Below are positions 35,901-48,585 of a DNA stretch of 64,000 nt, one piece after another. The stretch comes from Mytilus galloprovincialis (lineage: Eukaryota; Mollusca; Bivalvia; Mytilida; Mytilidae), in contig NC_134839.1 of the NCBI RefSeq assembly GCF_965363235.1, forward strand, positions 80,563,410 to 80,627,409, in the 5' to 3' direction. Under the pieces are notes generated by a model. It did not search any database and was not told the DNA's origin. It saw only the letters and a list, made by a program, of their open reading frames with translations. Both the position numbers and the translations under genes were made by a program. Each line of letters begins with the position of its first letter. Position 1 is the stretch's first letter.

Positions 35901-38900
35901 CACTAACATACCCAACATCTCTTTTATTCCAATTGATGGAGAGGAAATTGAATATTTTAGCTGAACTTATAACATCTCTTAATAATTACATTTGTATATG
36001 CATCATTATATATTCAACTGACTATAGTCAATGTTGAGTTTCATAGTAATCTCTGTTTCTCAGATATGTTCTAATAGCAATAGACATGAAACTTATTCAC
36101 AATGCTAATTACCACAAATCTCAGATCAAGTACTAATTTGGATAGTGTCACTTTAATTGTTCTTGAGTTATTTCCCTTTATAACATTATATACAAACTGG
36201 GGCACCATTTGTGTCCATGTTCTGTGTCCCCTTTTATTTAACTTTTAATTTGAAATATAAATATAAAAATACATATAGTTAGATTCTGTCTGAAAAAGAA
36301 CATAAACTTATTTTCAAAATATAGGTCATGACATGGCCTTCAAATTGTTTATAATGTATGGTACAGTCATCTTTGTTAAGATTTCATGTTAGTTTATTAT
36401 GGAGAAAATAAGGACAAAATAGCCTTTTTGCAATTTCCATCATTGGAGCAAGGTGTACACTCCATTTTGAAAACAATCTTTATAATGGGTCTTTTGAAGA
36501 ACACTGGTAAGAAAACTAAAATTTATAAAAATTATCAATCTTAGTTGACTAGAAGAAGAATTGTCCATTTTCTATCGAAGGTCAGTGGTTTTCTCGGAGC
36601 AATCCGGCTTCCTCCACCAATAAAACTAACTGCTAAGAAATAGCCCAAAAGTGGTGTTTAAACACCAACGATCAATCAATCAATCAATCAATCATAGTAT
36701 TATGTTAGGATGGGAAAGGCTACCACAGTAAATAAGATATTGTAGCTGTAGCCTGTAACTCAGATGCTTTCAATTTTACAAAAATAATTAGCCGAAAGAA
36801 ATATACCAGTAATTTGAAAATAAAATACATTTTTCTGATGATAAAGTTCTTAATTTTTTACTAATGACATTACAGTAGATAGCTGATTAAGGTGATTAAC
36901 AAAGGATGACAACGTTATTTTTTTATTTTGTCAGGGGAAATCCATGGACTTCAGGAGGAGAACAGCTTGCACCAGACAAACATTCCAAAGACATACCATT
37001 CCTAGATAAATATGCATTGGAAAGATGGGAGGTATAAATTAGACAATTTACTTATATTGAAATCACTATTAAAAAGTTAACTGTGACATATTGATTGGAG
37101 TAAATTAAGATCTGAATCCAACATTTTGTAATAGGATAAGGAACAAATCTCTGAATGTTATACTTTTTGCATGCCTTTTATTTCTATAATACTGATGTTA
37201 TACATGAATGTGTATATTTACAGTGTGTATTGCATTTTATGGTTGGATCCACTGAAGGTACAGAAGGAGTCAGCAGAGATATAATTGATGTTTTACTACA
37301 TGCTGGTCTAATGAAAAGGTTTGTATGCTAACTTGTTTTGATCAGAGGTTGATTCTTAGTATTTTAATTTCATGTAGCAAGTTTTCATTATTTCATTGCC
37401 CCACATTCTGTATCCCTGATTTAGTAACAAGAAGGTTGAACAAAGAAATTCACCTCATGCATATTTGTTTTAATAAAGGATTCAAATATTTTTATAACTA
37501 AAAAATAAGACTTGAAAATGCTCTTACTCCTTAATGCTGCATTCTTGACAGAAAGGAAATACAAATATTCAGAACTTTAGTGTTAGCAGCTCGGGATCAA
37601 ATCCATGACCTCCAGCAATCAAGGCAAACACATGTTTGGGCTTTTTTCAATATTATTGCTTTGTAAGCTTTTATCTTTTACTATGATTTATGAATTATAA
37701 TGTCATTTCCTGAAAAGAGAATATTTAACATTTATAATATGATTTCTAGTGATAGTTTGGAGCCCCTGCCATCCATCACACCAGAAGGATTTCAGTTTTT
37801 ATTGATGGAAACTGGTTCTCAAGTCTGGTACTTTGTACTCCAGTATCTTGAAACTGTTGAGGTATGTACAATAATTCTAGTAAAAAGATATAAGATGTGG
37901 TATTAGTGCCAATGATACAACTCTGCATCCAAGTCACAATTTTGTAAAGGTAAATCATTATCGGTCAAAGTACGTCCCTCAACACAGAGCCTTGGCTCAC
38001 ACCAAATAGCAAGCTATAAAGGGCCCCAAAAATGACTAGTGTAAAACATTTCAAACATGAAAACCAATGTTCTTATCTATATAAAAAACGAGAGACGAGA
38101 AACACTTTTCACATCAACAAACGACAACTACTGAACATCAGACTCAAGAATTAGGACATGTGCAAACAGATGCAGCGGGGTTGAATGTTTTAATAGGTAC
38201 CAACCTTCACCCTTATCTGAAACAATAGTGTAACATCACAACATAGATATATATTGATAGCTTTTGTCTTGCATAGTAAAGATACAAGTAATTTTTTTAG
38301 ATAATATTAAGGTTAGTTAGTTGGGAAAAAAATTACATGAAATGTCGAAGACCTTGGATAAATGAACTCGGACTATGACGTGCAAACATCAAGTATTTGA
38401 TAAAAGCTACTAATTTTACCTCAATGTTAAATCTGTTGCATCAATATTATTTTTAAAGGAGCATAACTTAGTCTGGTTTCCTTTACAGATCAGTGATTTG
38501 ATGTTATTTAATGGATTTATTTTATTGATTTCAGCAACACACTGTCTTGTGATGTTGAATTTTGTTTCTTTTTTGTTTGCCAGAATTTTTTTAATTTGCT
38601 TACTACTAATCACTAGATGCATTGAAAAATTCACAGAAATGTTAATGATTATTTAATTAGTTTTTAAAGATTATGGATAAGAAAAGTTTGTTTATTTTTG
38701 CAGCAAAGAGGAATGGACTTAATTGAATGTTTATCATTTTTGTTCCAACTGAGCTTCTCTACTCTTGGGAAGGTAGGTGATTATGTTTCTTATTGAATTG
38801 AAAAGTAGCCTGTTTTATTGTGTTTGTTAGATTAAGCTTTTTTTCAGTTACCTTGATATTTGCCAGTTTTTACTTTACCTGCATTAGACTTTTGTGAGCA

Positions 38901-41900
38901 TCATGAACAAGTGAAGAACTTCTCTTCTAGTCTGTTGTTATTTCATTTCTCAATGATTTTGCTAAAAACTTTTTAGTTTACTTACTAAAATTGGTCTTGT
39001 GAAAGATGTGTTATACACCCGCAAAGTGGAAAGGGATTAATATAAGTTGCAAAACTTGTTTCCCAATCAACTATAAATAAATATGTTTAAACTATTAAAG
39101 CATTAAGGTAGATCCCTTTATAGACATGCATAAAGTTTTTAATCTATTTTCTGATTAATTACTGTTATACAGTATTATAATTAGATTTTTTGGAAGTTAA
39201 TATTAATGGGCATATTGAAGATTTTCAAAAAGGAAATTTTCAACGTTATATTTTCCTTTTTAGGATTACTCAACAGAAGGAATGACAGAAAACCAATTGA
39301 AATTTTTGCAGCACCTGAGGGAATTTGGTTTAGTTTATCAGAGAAAGGTTTGTGAAGGGTCTACCATCCCTATTTTAGTAGTAGGTACTTGTCTTTAAGC
39401 AGTAACAAAATAGCAATCTTTAAAAAATCTATTAAACAATGGCACAGGTTTGTCTGATTCCTACTACATAATGAAAGTTATACTGAGAGTTCTCTCCTAG
39501 TAATATTATCAAACTGATTTGTTAGTCTGCAAGATCAAATGCAATACATGTATAATCAAATATGAAACATTATCAACTTAAGGGTCTTGCAGGTTTAAAT
39601 CATAGGATTTCTCTATTTTTAGCTCACCTGGCCCTTCTCTTTTCTCATTTCTTTGCGTCCTTCGTCCGTTGTCCGTCGTCGTTAACTTTTACAAAAATCT
39701 TCTCCTCAGAAATTACTGAAACTACTGGGCTAGATTAAACCAAACTTGGCCACAATCATCATTTGGGTATCTAGTTTTAAAAATATGTCCGGTGACCCGG
39801 CCAACCAACCAAGATGGCCGCCATGGCTAAAAATAGAACATAGGGGTAAAATGCAGTTTTGGCTTATAACTCAAAAATTAAAGCATTTAGAGCAAATCTG
39901 ACATGGGTAAAATTGTTAATCAGGTCAAGATCTATCTGCCCTGAAATTTTCAGACTAATCAGACAACCTGTTGTTGGGTTGCTGCCCCTGAGTTAGTAAT
40001 TTTAAGGAAATTTTGCTGTTTTTGGTTATTATCTTGAATATTGTTATAGATAGAGATAAACTGTAAACAGCAATAATGTTCAGTAAAGTAAGATCTACAA
40101 ATAAGTCAACATGAACAAAATTGTCAGTTGACCCATTAAGGAGTTATTGCCCTTTATAGTCAATATTTTACAATTTTCATAAATTTTCATAAATTTTTGT
40201 GTAAATTTTTGTAAATTTTTACTAAATATTTTCCATTGTAATTACTGAGCCAAGTTCATTATAGATAGAGATAACTGTAGCAACTAGAATGTTCAGTTAA
40301 GTAAGATCTACAAACACATCACCATCACCAAAACACAATTTTGTCATGAATTTATCTGTGTCCATTGTTTAATATGCACATAGACCAAGGTGAGTGACAC
40401 AGGCTCTTGAGAGCCTCTAGTTTTTTTCTATAAATGAACTTTATCATATACTTAATAGAATAAAAAATGGAGTCACTGTTCATTTCAGCGCACAATCTGC
40501 TTTCAAAAGAAGCATGCATGAGTTAAAAAAGATATTTCAATTTAAATGCCAAAAATTTCATTTTTGCACCAAAGGGAGATAATTTGGAGCTTTTTCAATG
40601 ATATAAACATTTTAAAAGTCATCTGGGGCCAAATTGAATCAAACTTTTTGGTTGAATTTTGTACCATATCATAAAGTAACAATTAATAGTGTAATAAATA
40701 AAATTTATAATGAAAATAAAAATGTTTAAAAAATTTCAGAAAATTTTTGCACCCTCGAGCCTCCTTAAAACAGATAACACACATACAATCAAAGCAAAAA
40801 ACTGTCCTAAATACTGACAGTTACTAAATGGTAAAATATATTATTAACACACAATTTGATATGATATCAGTTAAAACACCTCAGAAAGGATGTGGTTTAT
40901 AATTGTTTACAACCATATGCAAGGCCCTATGTAAGCTATTGGCAGAATGTGGAAATTGTAGTAACTGATCTTTTTCTTCTCCTTTGATAACAAGTTTGAG
41001 AAGAACAAAGAAAACCAGAATTTGACCTATTGAACAGTAATCAAACTTAAAAAAGAGTTTATTGCATACTCACCTAAAGCATTGTTTTTCTTTACATGAA
41101 TGTTCATTTTTTTTTATCAGTAAACCTCACGAAATGTAATTTTTGAAAGTATTTTTAGTTTATTTGTAGAGTTTAGTCCATTTATCATGTATATATTGTA
41201 GAGAAAGTCCAACAGATATTACCCCACATTATTGGCTATTAACTTAGCCTCAGGACTTTCTGGTTTATCTTCTGATTCACAGAGGTCTGGCTATCTAGTA
41301 GTAGAAACAAATTACAGAGTGTATGCCTACACAGGTAAAGAAACAATTCTATAATATTATTATATAAGTATAATGATTCAAAGTTAAAAAAACTTCAAGA
41401 GGACTTGACCATGTTAGGTTCAATATGAATTTTATTGTTATTCAAATCCTCATAAAAGCAACTACCTGTTAATTTTTTTTTTAAATATCATAAACAGTTC
41501 ATCATTGACAGACTTTTCAAGTAAAGGGTACTCACAAAAAATGCTGTATTATACTATGTTTGAAATTGATTTAAATAATTTGAATATGAAATTGATTACT
41601 GTTGTCTGATTGTATTTTACTTGTGTGTTTTACAGATTCGCCACTTCAGGTTGCTTTGTTAGCATTGTTTTGTGAAATGTTATACAGGTAATTTATTACA
41701 AATAGTAATCATAAACTAATACTGTATCAAAATTCACAATAACCCTAGTCAAACATGTATGCATATCCAGTAATTCAAGTTGACCCTATGTGTGATTATT
41801 TTAGCTCTGATTTTCAATTGCTGTTAAAAAAAAATTACCATTTAGTAACTGTCTATTATTTAGGACAATGATTTTTTGCTTTGACTGTATGTGTACATGT

Positions 41901-44237
41901 GTTATTTGTTTAAATATAATAAAGAAGATGTGGTATGATTGCCAATGAGACAACTGTCCACAAGAGACCAAAATGACACAGACATTAACAACTATAGGTC
42001 ACTGTATGGCCTTCAACAATGAGCAAAGCCCGTACCGAATAAAGTTGATAATATTTCGTATTATAGTGTTATTAACTTTTATATTTCTAACACTGTATCA
42101 AAATTCACAACAACCCTAGTCCAACATGGACATACATCCAATAATTCAAGTTGACCCTATGTGTAATGAATTTAGCTTGGATTCTCAATTACTAAAAGAA
42201 ATACACCAACATAGACTAGATTCTATATTAAGTAAAAGATGATCTATTTTTTATATGTGATTATATTTAGGTGAATGTGTCCATCAAACACAGTCCAATG
42301 GGACGAACCTTAATCTGATAATCTTGGTTCACTTATTTTATATCCCCACTCTATGTCTACACAGTTTCTTATTAATAAAACATTTGTCTCTTATGTCTTC
42401 AGATTTCCAACTATGTCCATAGGAAACTTAACCAGAACTAGTATCAGAGATGCTCTTGCCAGAGGAATTACAGCTGAACAGGTTCATTTCTTGATTTAGG
42501 AATTTATATTTTGTCCTGGTTCTGATATTTTTTAACATGCACATTTTACCAAATTGAGTTTTGTCTTTAATTATAATTTTGTAAGAGATATCTCTCAACA
42601 ATATTTTATTTAAATTGTGAAAAAGATGAAAACAAATATTAAGGATAGAATTGATGTATGACTTGTTGTAATGTTTTAAAAAAAAATATTGAAAATTTAG
42701 TTTAACAAAATACAGAAATAAATATATACTCTGGTGAGCTTAGGTTTGTGTGACAGAATGCAACCTAAAATGATAAGTTTTACTGTAGCAAAACACAAGA
42801 CAATCAATATAGTTTCATTAATATTTCTAAACTTTAAGCATATCGTATCATGTTATCAATACTAACAATAGGTTACATGAATGTTTATCCCTTAACAGTT
42901 GTTTACCCATGTTTGAATTGTGGAAATTAAACCAGTTTTGTAAAAAAATTATTTTAAAGATTTGAGCTGCAAGGGTAAATAAATGTTTGTGAGGAGCATT
43001 GTTTCCTCTGAAGTCGTTTTGATAGGAAATGGTGCCTAACTGAAATGCATATAGTGTGTGCAAATACTCAGAATACTTACACAAAATGTATGATGTGATA
43101 GACATGAATAGTGTGTAGTGTTTAGAGAGGGATTATTGTTTTGCCTGGTTTAAGTTTTAGGGTGCTCTCAAAGTTAACCACTGTTCATATTGAACAATTA
43201 TATAACAAAATAAATATTAATTTTTCAGATGGTCAATTTTTTAAGAAGTCATGTCCATCCTATGATGTTGAAAAATGTAAGTACTGAATTTAGGATTGAA
43301 AAATTTTCCTTTTAATTAGTTCAAAAGTTGGCATTGCCTTTTTTGACAATTTTTTCTAAGAGCAAGTATAAATGATTTGTATAATTTGTTGACATATTGG
43401 ATACAACATGTGAATAAGTTTTGAATATTAATGTCTTGGTTTTACTGTAGAATCCTGTGATACCACCAGCAATAACAGACCAGATCAGACTATGGGAACT
43501 GGAGAGAAACAGGTTCAAATTTACAGATGGTGTTCTTTATAGTCAGTTCTTATCACAAACAGATTTTGAACTACTCAGAGATTATGCAAAGGTAGAATTA
43601 AATATAATTTTTTTTGAAATTCTCAATGGTAGACTGAAATTTTATAAGATATAAGTACTTCAAATGATATTTCTTCCTTCACAATAATACTAAAGGCAAA
43701 TGTTTATGAATTTCGAACAGTGGTATACTACTGTTGCCTTTATTTATGAGATTTACACAATGCTTTTTTAGTTTGGAAATCTTGTAATTCAATGTACATA
43801 CTGCCATTGCTACAGCATTGACATTTATTTTATTTGGAAAAAAATTTAAACCAATATTTTGTAAATCATTACACATTTTACTTTCTTTATACAAACATTT
43901 GATTACAGCCTTGATTTTTATATGTTTTATCTATAAACTGTGTTTAAAAAGAAGAATGTATTAATGGAAAGAAGTGTATAAGTGTTTTATCAATTTTCTT
44001 CGAAAGATCTATTATTCAGGTGTTCACAATTTTACAGAATATAATATGGAGAACTAATCTGATGGGTTTACTGTACTCTAGTAACTATTTATGGTTTAAC
44101 TATGATCCTTTTTAATGTTGCAGGACTTAGGAGTATGTGTATGGGACAGTCCAGAGAAACGTGTCATGGTCGTCACACGATTTGGTCATGATGACGTCAA
44201 GAAATTTTGGAAAAGAAATAAACCGTCAAACAGTTGA
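29970..44237 (+). CDS. GTF2H4: General transcription factor IIH subunit 4 (p52/Tfb2), complete
   Basis: TFIIH core subunit that binds and stimulates the XPB helicase/translocase in transcription initiation and nucleotide excision repair; nuclear. Fourteen exons: 29970-30085, 34540-34644, 35305-35436, 36935-37031, 37224-37318, 37750-37861, 38704-38772, 39264-39347, 41202-41334, 41636-41687, 42403-42481, 43229-43276, 43451-43591, 44124-44237. Total 1377 nt, 458 aa plus TGA, all junctions in phase; human p52 is 462 aa, so this is full length. Family landmarks: [16 protein letters not shown] (N-terminus), [128 protein letters not shown] and VKKFWKR near the end. The C-terminal part (about residues 370-458) is the region that contacts p8/TTDA in the family. 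Start: first ATG of exon 1, 334 bp from the divergent VARS2 start. Intron 1 (4.45 kb) is the largest and holds several transposons. No frameshift or missing exon. Confidence 0.97.
30259..31137. mobile_element. Foldback/Mutator-like element with 300-bp TIRs and 9-bp TSD
   Basis: Left arm 30259-30560 and right arm 30836-31137 are inverted copies, starting TAGTC(A/C)GAGATTACT and including CCAACGGCTGTTTTGCC, CACCCAAAATAGATGCGC and GTAAGTTTCACCTACCTGCC. GTCATACAA lies directly outside both ends (30250-30258 and 31138-31146), a perfect 9-bp target-site duplication. The loop (30561-30835) contains two diverged copies of a segment ending in ATCGATCTCCT-like sequence and no gene. A 9-bp duplication with long arms fits Mutator-like non-autonomous elements. 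GTF2H4 intron 1. Confidence 0.85.
31309..32280 (+). mobile_element. LINE 3' end (ORF2 C-terminus and 3' UTR), 5'-truncated
   Basis: Frames 31338-31802 and 31835-32041 encode the C-terminal region of a LINE ORF2: [19 protein letters not shown], then [12 protein letters not shown] after a frame break at about 31790-31835. A 3' UTR follows, ending AATAAAATATTTGTATTTGTA at about 32255-32275, a typical short tandem tail. The upstream RT is missing, as in 5'-truncated insertions. In GTF2H4 intron 1, same strand as the gene. Confidence 0.75.
32542..33009. mobile_element. 468-bp TIR element with repeated GTCACAGGACAAAAA ends
   Basis: Left end GGACAGAAAGTCACAGGACA then AAAAGTCACAA; right end is the inverse and carries four tandem variants of TGTGACTTTTTGTCC (about 32938-33009). 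The interior is AT-rich without genes; the minus-strand frame reading repeated GQKVT is a repeat translation. No clear target-site duplication seen. GTF2H4 intron 1. Confidence 0.65.
33010..34539. other. Rest of GTF2H4 intron 1, nothing recognised
   Basis: AT-rich intron sequence. Short open frames on both strands have no recognisable protein features. The exon 2 acceptor (TTTCAG) ends at 34539. Confidence 0.5.
36570..36693 (+). mobile_element. SINE 3' part with (ATCA)n tail
   Basis: TTCTATCGAAGGTCAGTGGT ... CCTCCACCAATAAAACTAAC ... GAAATAGCCCAAAAGTGGTG, ending in ATCA repeats at about 36671-36693. The same 3' region occurs on the minus strand at 54998-55218 attached to a tRNA-like head, so this copy is 5'-truncated. 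GTF2H4 intron 3. Confidence 0.75.
37870..38250 (+). repeat. Dispersed mytilid-type repeat (longer copy)
   Basis: Contains AAGATGTGGTATTAGTGCCA, GCTATAAAGGGCCCCAAAAA, CATCAACAAACGACAACTAC and GATGCAGCGGGGTTGAATG. I recognise this order from an abundant mussel repeat. It starts 9 bp after the donor of GTF2H4 exon 37750-37861. Confidence 0.65.
39620..40425 (+). repeat. Dispersed repeat, TAGCTCACCTGG ... GGTGAGTGACACAGGCTC family
   Basis: Starts AGCTCACCTGGCCC, contains ACCCGGCCAACCAACCAAGA then TGGCCGCCATGG, TAGAACATAGGGGTAAAATG and GTTGTTGGGTTGCTGCCCCT, and ends GGTGAGTGACACAGGCTC. Three further, tandem copies of its interior lie at 45018-46745. GTF2H4 intron 8. Confidence 0.75.
41930..42070 (+). 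repeat. Dispersed mytilid-type repeat fragment
   Basis: GAAGATGTGGTATGATTGCC then AATGAGACAACTGTCCACAA and GGCCTTCAACAATGAGCAAA. Part of the same abundant family as 37870-38250, different segment. GTF2H4 intron 10. Confidence 0.65.
43690..43765. repeat. Short repeat shared with 56765-56812
   Basis: GAACAGTGGTATACTACTGT then TGCCTTTATTTAT occurs here in GTF2H4 intron 13 and, with few changes, at 56780-56812 in a PLOD intron. Confidence 0.6.
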
Positions 44238-44497
44238 AATTCATAAAATTGCATGCATTTCTGTTTACAAAGGAACAGACTAAAATGATTGGGCTAGCCC
44301 ATTATAGCAGGAAATTAGTGACAAGAAGACAAAAACTTTATAGCCTGTTCCTCTTATCTGAGATACCACGTTTTTGTGTAAAGCAAGATTTGTAATGAGG
44401 ACATTTCAGGAATTTGCAATAACTGTGAACTCTTGAGAAATATGGAATTTATACATGATGTCAAAACTATTTTGCACGAATAATAATTTATGTATGT

Positions 44498-44503
44498 AAT
44501 AAA
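44498..44503 (+). terminator. Candidate GTF2H4 polyadenylation signal
   Basis: AATAAA 260 bp after the GTF2H4 stop codon; a second AATAAA is at 44944-44949. Which one is used cannot be told from the sequence. Confidence 0.45.
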
Positions 44504-45017
44504 AAGGCAAGATCCAATGCATATTCACTTGATGGCTTATTTCAGATATTCAAAATTAATACCATCAAGATAAAATATGGAAAATTGACGTCTGTTGCAA
44601 TTATTCATTCATACTTTATATTAGCAGTCCTGAACACTTTTGTATACTGAATGCATACTTATATCCTGGAATGCATATCTTTCATTATTTATGTTTGGTT
44701 AAGTTCATTTTATGACTGTGAAAACAGGAAAAATTATGAATTAAAATTTTGAAATGTTCATTGGATTTTCATTTCAAGAACAATTTCTTGTTAATGTAAA
44801 AAACTGGATTCACTACTTTAATAAACTGAAAAACAGAATCAAAGTTCACAAACAAATTTGACAAAAAATAAGCAACATCCTTGTCCTAAAAAAATAATAG
44901 CTTATGCAGCTTTTGTTGATACTTAAAGAATATCTTTCATTGAAATAAAGTTTCTGTTTCAATTCAGCCATTTAGGTTAAATTAACAAAAGAAAGCTTAA
45001 AAAGTAATGCTTTATGT
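44504..45017. other. Intergenic, GTF2H4 3' UTR/flank
   Basis: AT-rich, no gene or repeat recognised apart from the second AATAAA. Confidence 0.5.
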
Positions 45018-46745
45018 TGTCGTTGTCCTCCGTCATCGTTAACTTTTACAAAAAATCTTCTCCTCTGAAACTACTAGGCCAAATTAACCATACTTGGCCA
45101 CAATCATCATTTGGGTATCTAGTTTAAAAAATGTGTCCGCTGACCCGGCCAACCAACCAAGATGACTGCCATGGCTAAAAATAGAACATAGGGGTAAAAT
45201 GTAGATTTTGGCTTATATCTCTGAAACCAAAGCATTTAGAGCAAATCTGACATGGGGTATCATGTCAAGATCTATCTGCCCTGAAATTTTCAGATGAATC
45301 GGAAAACCCATTGTTGGGTTGCTGCCCCTGAATTGGTAATTTTAAGGAAATTTGCCGTTTTTGGTTATCTTGAATATTATTATAGATAGAGATAAACTGT
45401 TTACAGCAATAATGTTCAGCAAAGGAAGATCTACAAATAGGTCAACATGACCAAAATGGTCAGTTGATCCCTTAACGAGTTATTGCCCTTTATTGTCAAT
45501 TTTTCGTATATATTTGTAATCTTTTAAAAAAATCTTCTCCTCTGAAACTACTGGGTCAAATTTAACCATACTTGGCTACACTCATCATTGGGGTATCTAG
45601 TTAAAAAAATGTGACCTGGCCAACCAATCAAGATGGCTGCCATGGCTAAAAATAGAACATAGGGGTAAAATGTAGATTTTGGCTTATATCTCTGAAACTA
45701 AAGCATTTAGAGCAAATCTGACAAGGTTTAAAATTGTTTATTAGGTCAAGATCTATCTGCCCTGAAATTTTTAGACAAATTGGACCACCTGTTGTTGGGT
45801 TGCTGCCCCTGAAATAGTAATTTTAAGGAAATTTGGCAGTTTTTGGTTATTTTAAATACTATTATAGATAACGATAAACTGTAAACTGCAATAATGTTCA
45901 ACAAAGTTAGATCTACAAATAAGTCAACATGACCAAAATTGTCAGTTGACCCCTCACAGAGTTATTGCCCTTTATAGTCAATTTTAACCATTTTTCTAAA
46001 ATTTTAGTAATCTTTTAAAAAAATCTTCTCCTCTGAAACTACTTAGACAAATTTAACCAAACATGGCCACAATTATCATTTGGGGTATCTAGTTTAAAAA
46101 ATGTGTCCAATGACCCTACCCTTTAACCAAGATGGCCAACATGGCTAAAAATATAGCATAGGGATAAAATGCAGTTTTTGGCTTATATCTCTGAAACCAA
46201 AGCATTTAGAGCAAATCTGACAGTAGTTAAATTCATTGAGTCAAGATTTAACTGCCCTGAAATTTTTAGACAAATCAGGCAACCCGTTGTTGGATTGCTT
46301 CCCCTGAATTGGTAATTTACAGAAAATTTTGCAGTTTTTTGGTTATTATCTTCAATATTGTCTTAGCTAGAGATAAACTGTAAACAGCAATTATGTATAG
46401 CAAAGTAAGATCTACAAATAAGTCATCTTTACTTAATGGTCAATTGACCCCTTAAGGAGTTATTGCTCTTTAAAGTAAATTTAAACAATTTTCGAAAATT
46501 TGTTATTTTTTGTAAACTTTTACAAAATGTTCTCCTTTGAAACGTCTGAGCCAAGTTCATTATAGATAGAGAAAATTGTAAACAGCAAGAATGTTCAGTA
46601 AAGTAAGATTGACAAACACATCATGATCACCAAAACACAATTTTATAATGAATTCTATTCTCTTCTATAATTTGTGTCCTTTGTTTAATGTGCTGCTTGC
46701 ACGCACATAGACAAAGGTGAGCGACACAGGCTCTTTAGAGCCTGT
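45018..46745 (+). repeat. Three-and-a-part tandem copies of a 480-bp repeat
   Basis: Units start at about 45040, 45519, 46004 and (partial) 46510, each beginning ACTTTTACAAAAAATCTTCT or close to it, with ATGGCTAAAAATAGAACATA, GTTGTTGGGTTGCTGCCCCT and AGTTATTGCCCTTTA. The array ends GGTGAGCGACACAGGCTC like the single copy at 39620-40425. Lies between the convergent GTF2H4 and PLOD genes. Confidence 0.85.
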
Positions 46746-47924
46746 AGTTTAAAGTTTTGTTGACAGATCAATACACTGTATCATGTTATGTTCAAGGAAG
46801 GAATATTAAATAGAGGATAAGATATGCCCCTTCTTATAATTTAATAACCTTTTCTTGGTCATCAAAAGCACTATTTATGTTTTTCCAGGCTAAGAACATG
46901 CCATCATTTTGATTTGATAATTGGGTCCAGTCTAGCAAATTAAACTAGACAAAAGGAGTATCCTACCATCAACACTAGTTTGAATGTCCATACCCAGTTA
47001 ATTCTTTACAGCGACATAATTTGGGGTTCTGGTGCACCTTGAAAAAACTGATCGTGTAATCATGACATAAAATGAAGGTCACATGATCCATAAAAAAGTG
47101 TCAAGTCAAAAAACGATAAAAAGTTACATACATCATAAAACTTTTGAATACAGATACTAAGTCATTCTGCTTAACTCTATCCACTGCATCAGATTTATCA
47201 ATTGGTTAATATACAACCTTGGTTTTCACACAAGCTTTGAGTATTCTTGATGGAGGTAAAGCCAGAAAAGCTTCCTTCCATCTGGCTGTCTGTCTCGCTT
47301 CAAGTTTAAGGTTTTTTTTGTCTAGGTAGTCCAATCAACTTGAAACTTAATACATATGTACCCTATGATATGATCTTTTGAATTTTAATGCCAAACTAGA
47401 GATTTGACCCTAATTCAACAGAACATAGAAAATGATAGTGCCAACGGGGCATCCATGTACTATGGACATATTGACCAAAATTCTTGCTTCATTGATTTAG
47501 ATTAATTATAGCTCAAAATCACTTTCTCGGTGTTTGCATTAACCTCAAAAGCGTAAAACAGTCTTTTTCAGAAGGGATTAAGTTACAATGCTGTTGTATG
47601 GTTGTCAGGCCATTTAAGATAGCATATTAAGTTATTAATACGGATTCACTTATAGGGTCTTTGCATCGGAAATAAACACATTTATTCTAAAACCAGTTAT
47701 TGTCATGATACAAGTTATGTTCTTATCATATATTTTATGATTGAATGATACTATACCCCTAACAAGAAAGATTGTGCTTGAATTATGAAGACAAGTCTTT
47801 CAATCAGTTTGATTGAGGTCTGGAACAGGCATGTCTGTAACTGCTAGTAGTCCTTTGCTAATTCATGTATCATTGTCATTTTGTTTAGTTTCTTTTGATA
47901 CCCTTTGTTACATATTCTGACGTT
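46746..47924. repeat. Intergenic stretch with one dispersed repeat
   Basis: Mostly AT-rich unassigned sequence. At about 47250-47480 there is a piece (CTTCCTTCCATCTGGC ... ATCAACTTGAAACTTAATAC ... GTGCCAACGGGGCATCCATG) that I recognise as a mussel-type dispersed repeat. No gene seen. Confidence 0.45.
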
Positions 47925-48375
47925 GGACTCTGACTTCTTTGAAACTGAGTTTCGCAGTGTGAATTGCTGTGTGTGTTTTATTATTCTACATTGGCTAGAA
48001 GTATAGATGATGGGTTGAGATCTCACAAAACACGTTTAAATTAACTCATCATAGATGCCCGTATTAAAATTTTGTATTTGCGTGAGACATTCATTTCGTC
48101 TGCAATGTCACCAGTGACTCATGAATAAAAAATGTTAAAAAGGCCAAATCAAGTACGAAGTTGAAGAGCATTGAGTACCAAAAATTCCTGGGTTGGTGAT
48201 ACTCTCGGGAATAAAAACTCCACCAGCAGTGGCATGGACCAAGTGGTTGTAAATAAACTCATCATAGATACTAGGATTCAAATTTTGTATTTGCGTAAGA
48301 TGCACGTTTCTTAACTCTACCACATCTGTGCGCCTGTCACACGTCAGGAGACCCCTGCCTTTGTTAGTCTTAGAT
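47925..48375 (+). repeat. Nested repeats: one family inserted in another
   Basis: Outer pieces 47925-48040 (TCTACATTGGCTAGAAGTAT ... GGTTGAGATCTCACAAAACA) and 48322-48375 (GCGCCTGTCACACGTCAGGA) match consecutive parts of the copy at 56370-56740. Between them (48041-48321) sits a member of the ACTCATCATAGATACCAGGA family also found at 49240-49540 and 50912-51590. TTAAC at each junction may be a short target duplication. Confidence 0.65.
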
Positions 48376-48585
48376 ATTTTTTTTTTTATATTAGTTCATT
48401 TATATGCATCAAATGCGCATTTCGTCAATTAATGTAGTGATACTCGAGGCAAAAATATTTAAAACTTCAAAACTTATTTAAAAAATAAAGAGCTTGAATA
48501 CAAAAAAGACAATTACTTTAGTCAGGGCCGTGCAAGTTTCATTCTTCATTTTGTTCATGGTGTCAATTTATGTACAAACATGGCC

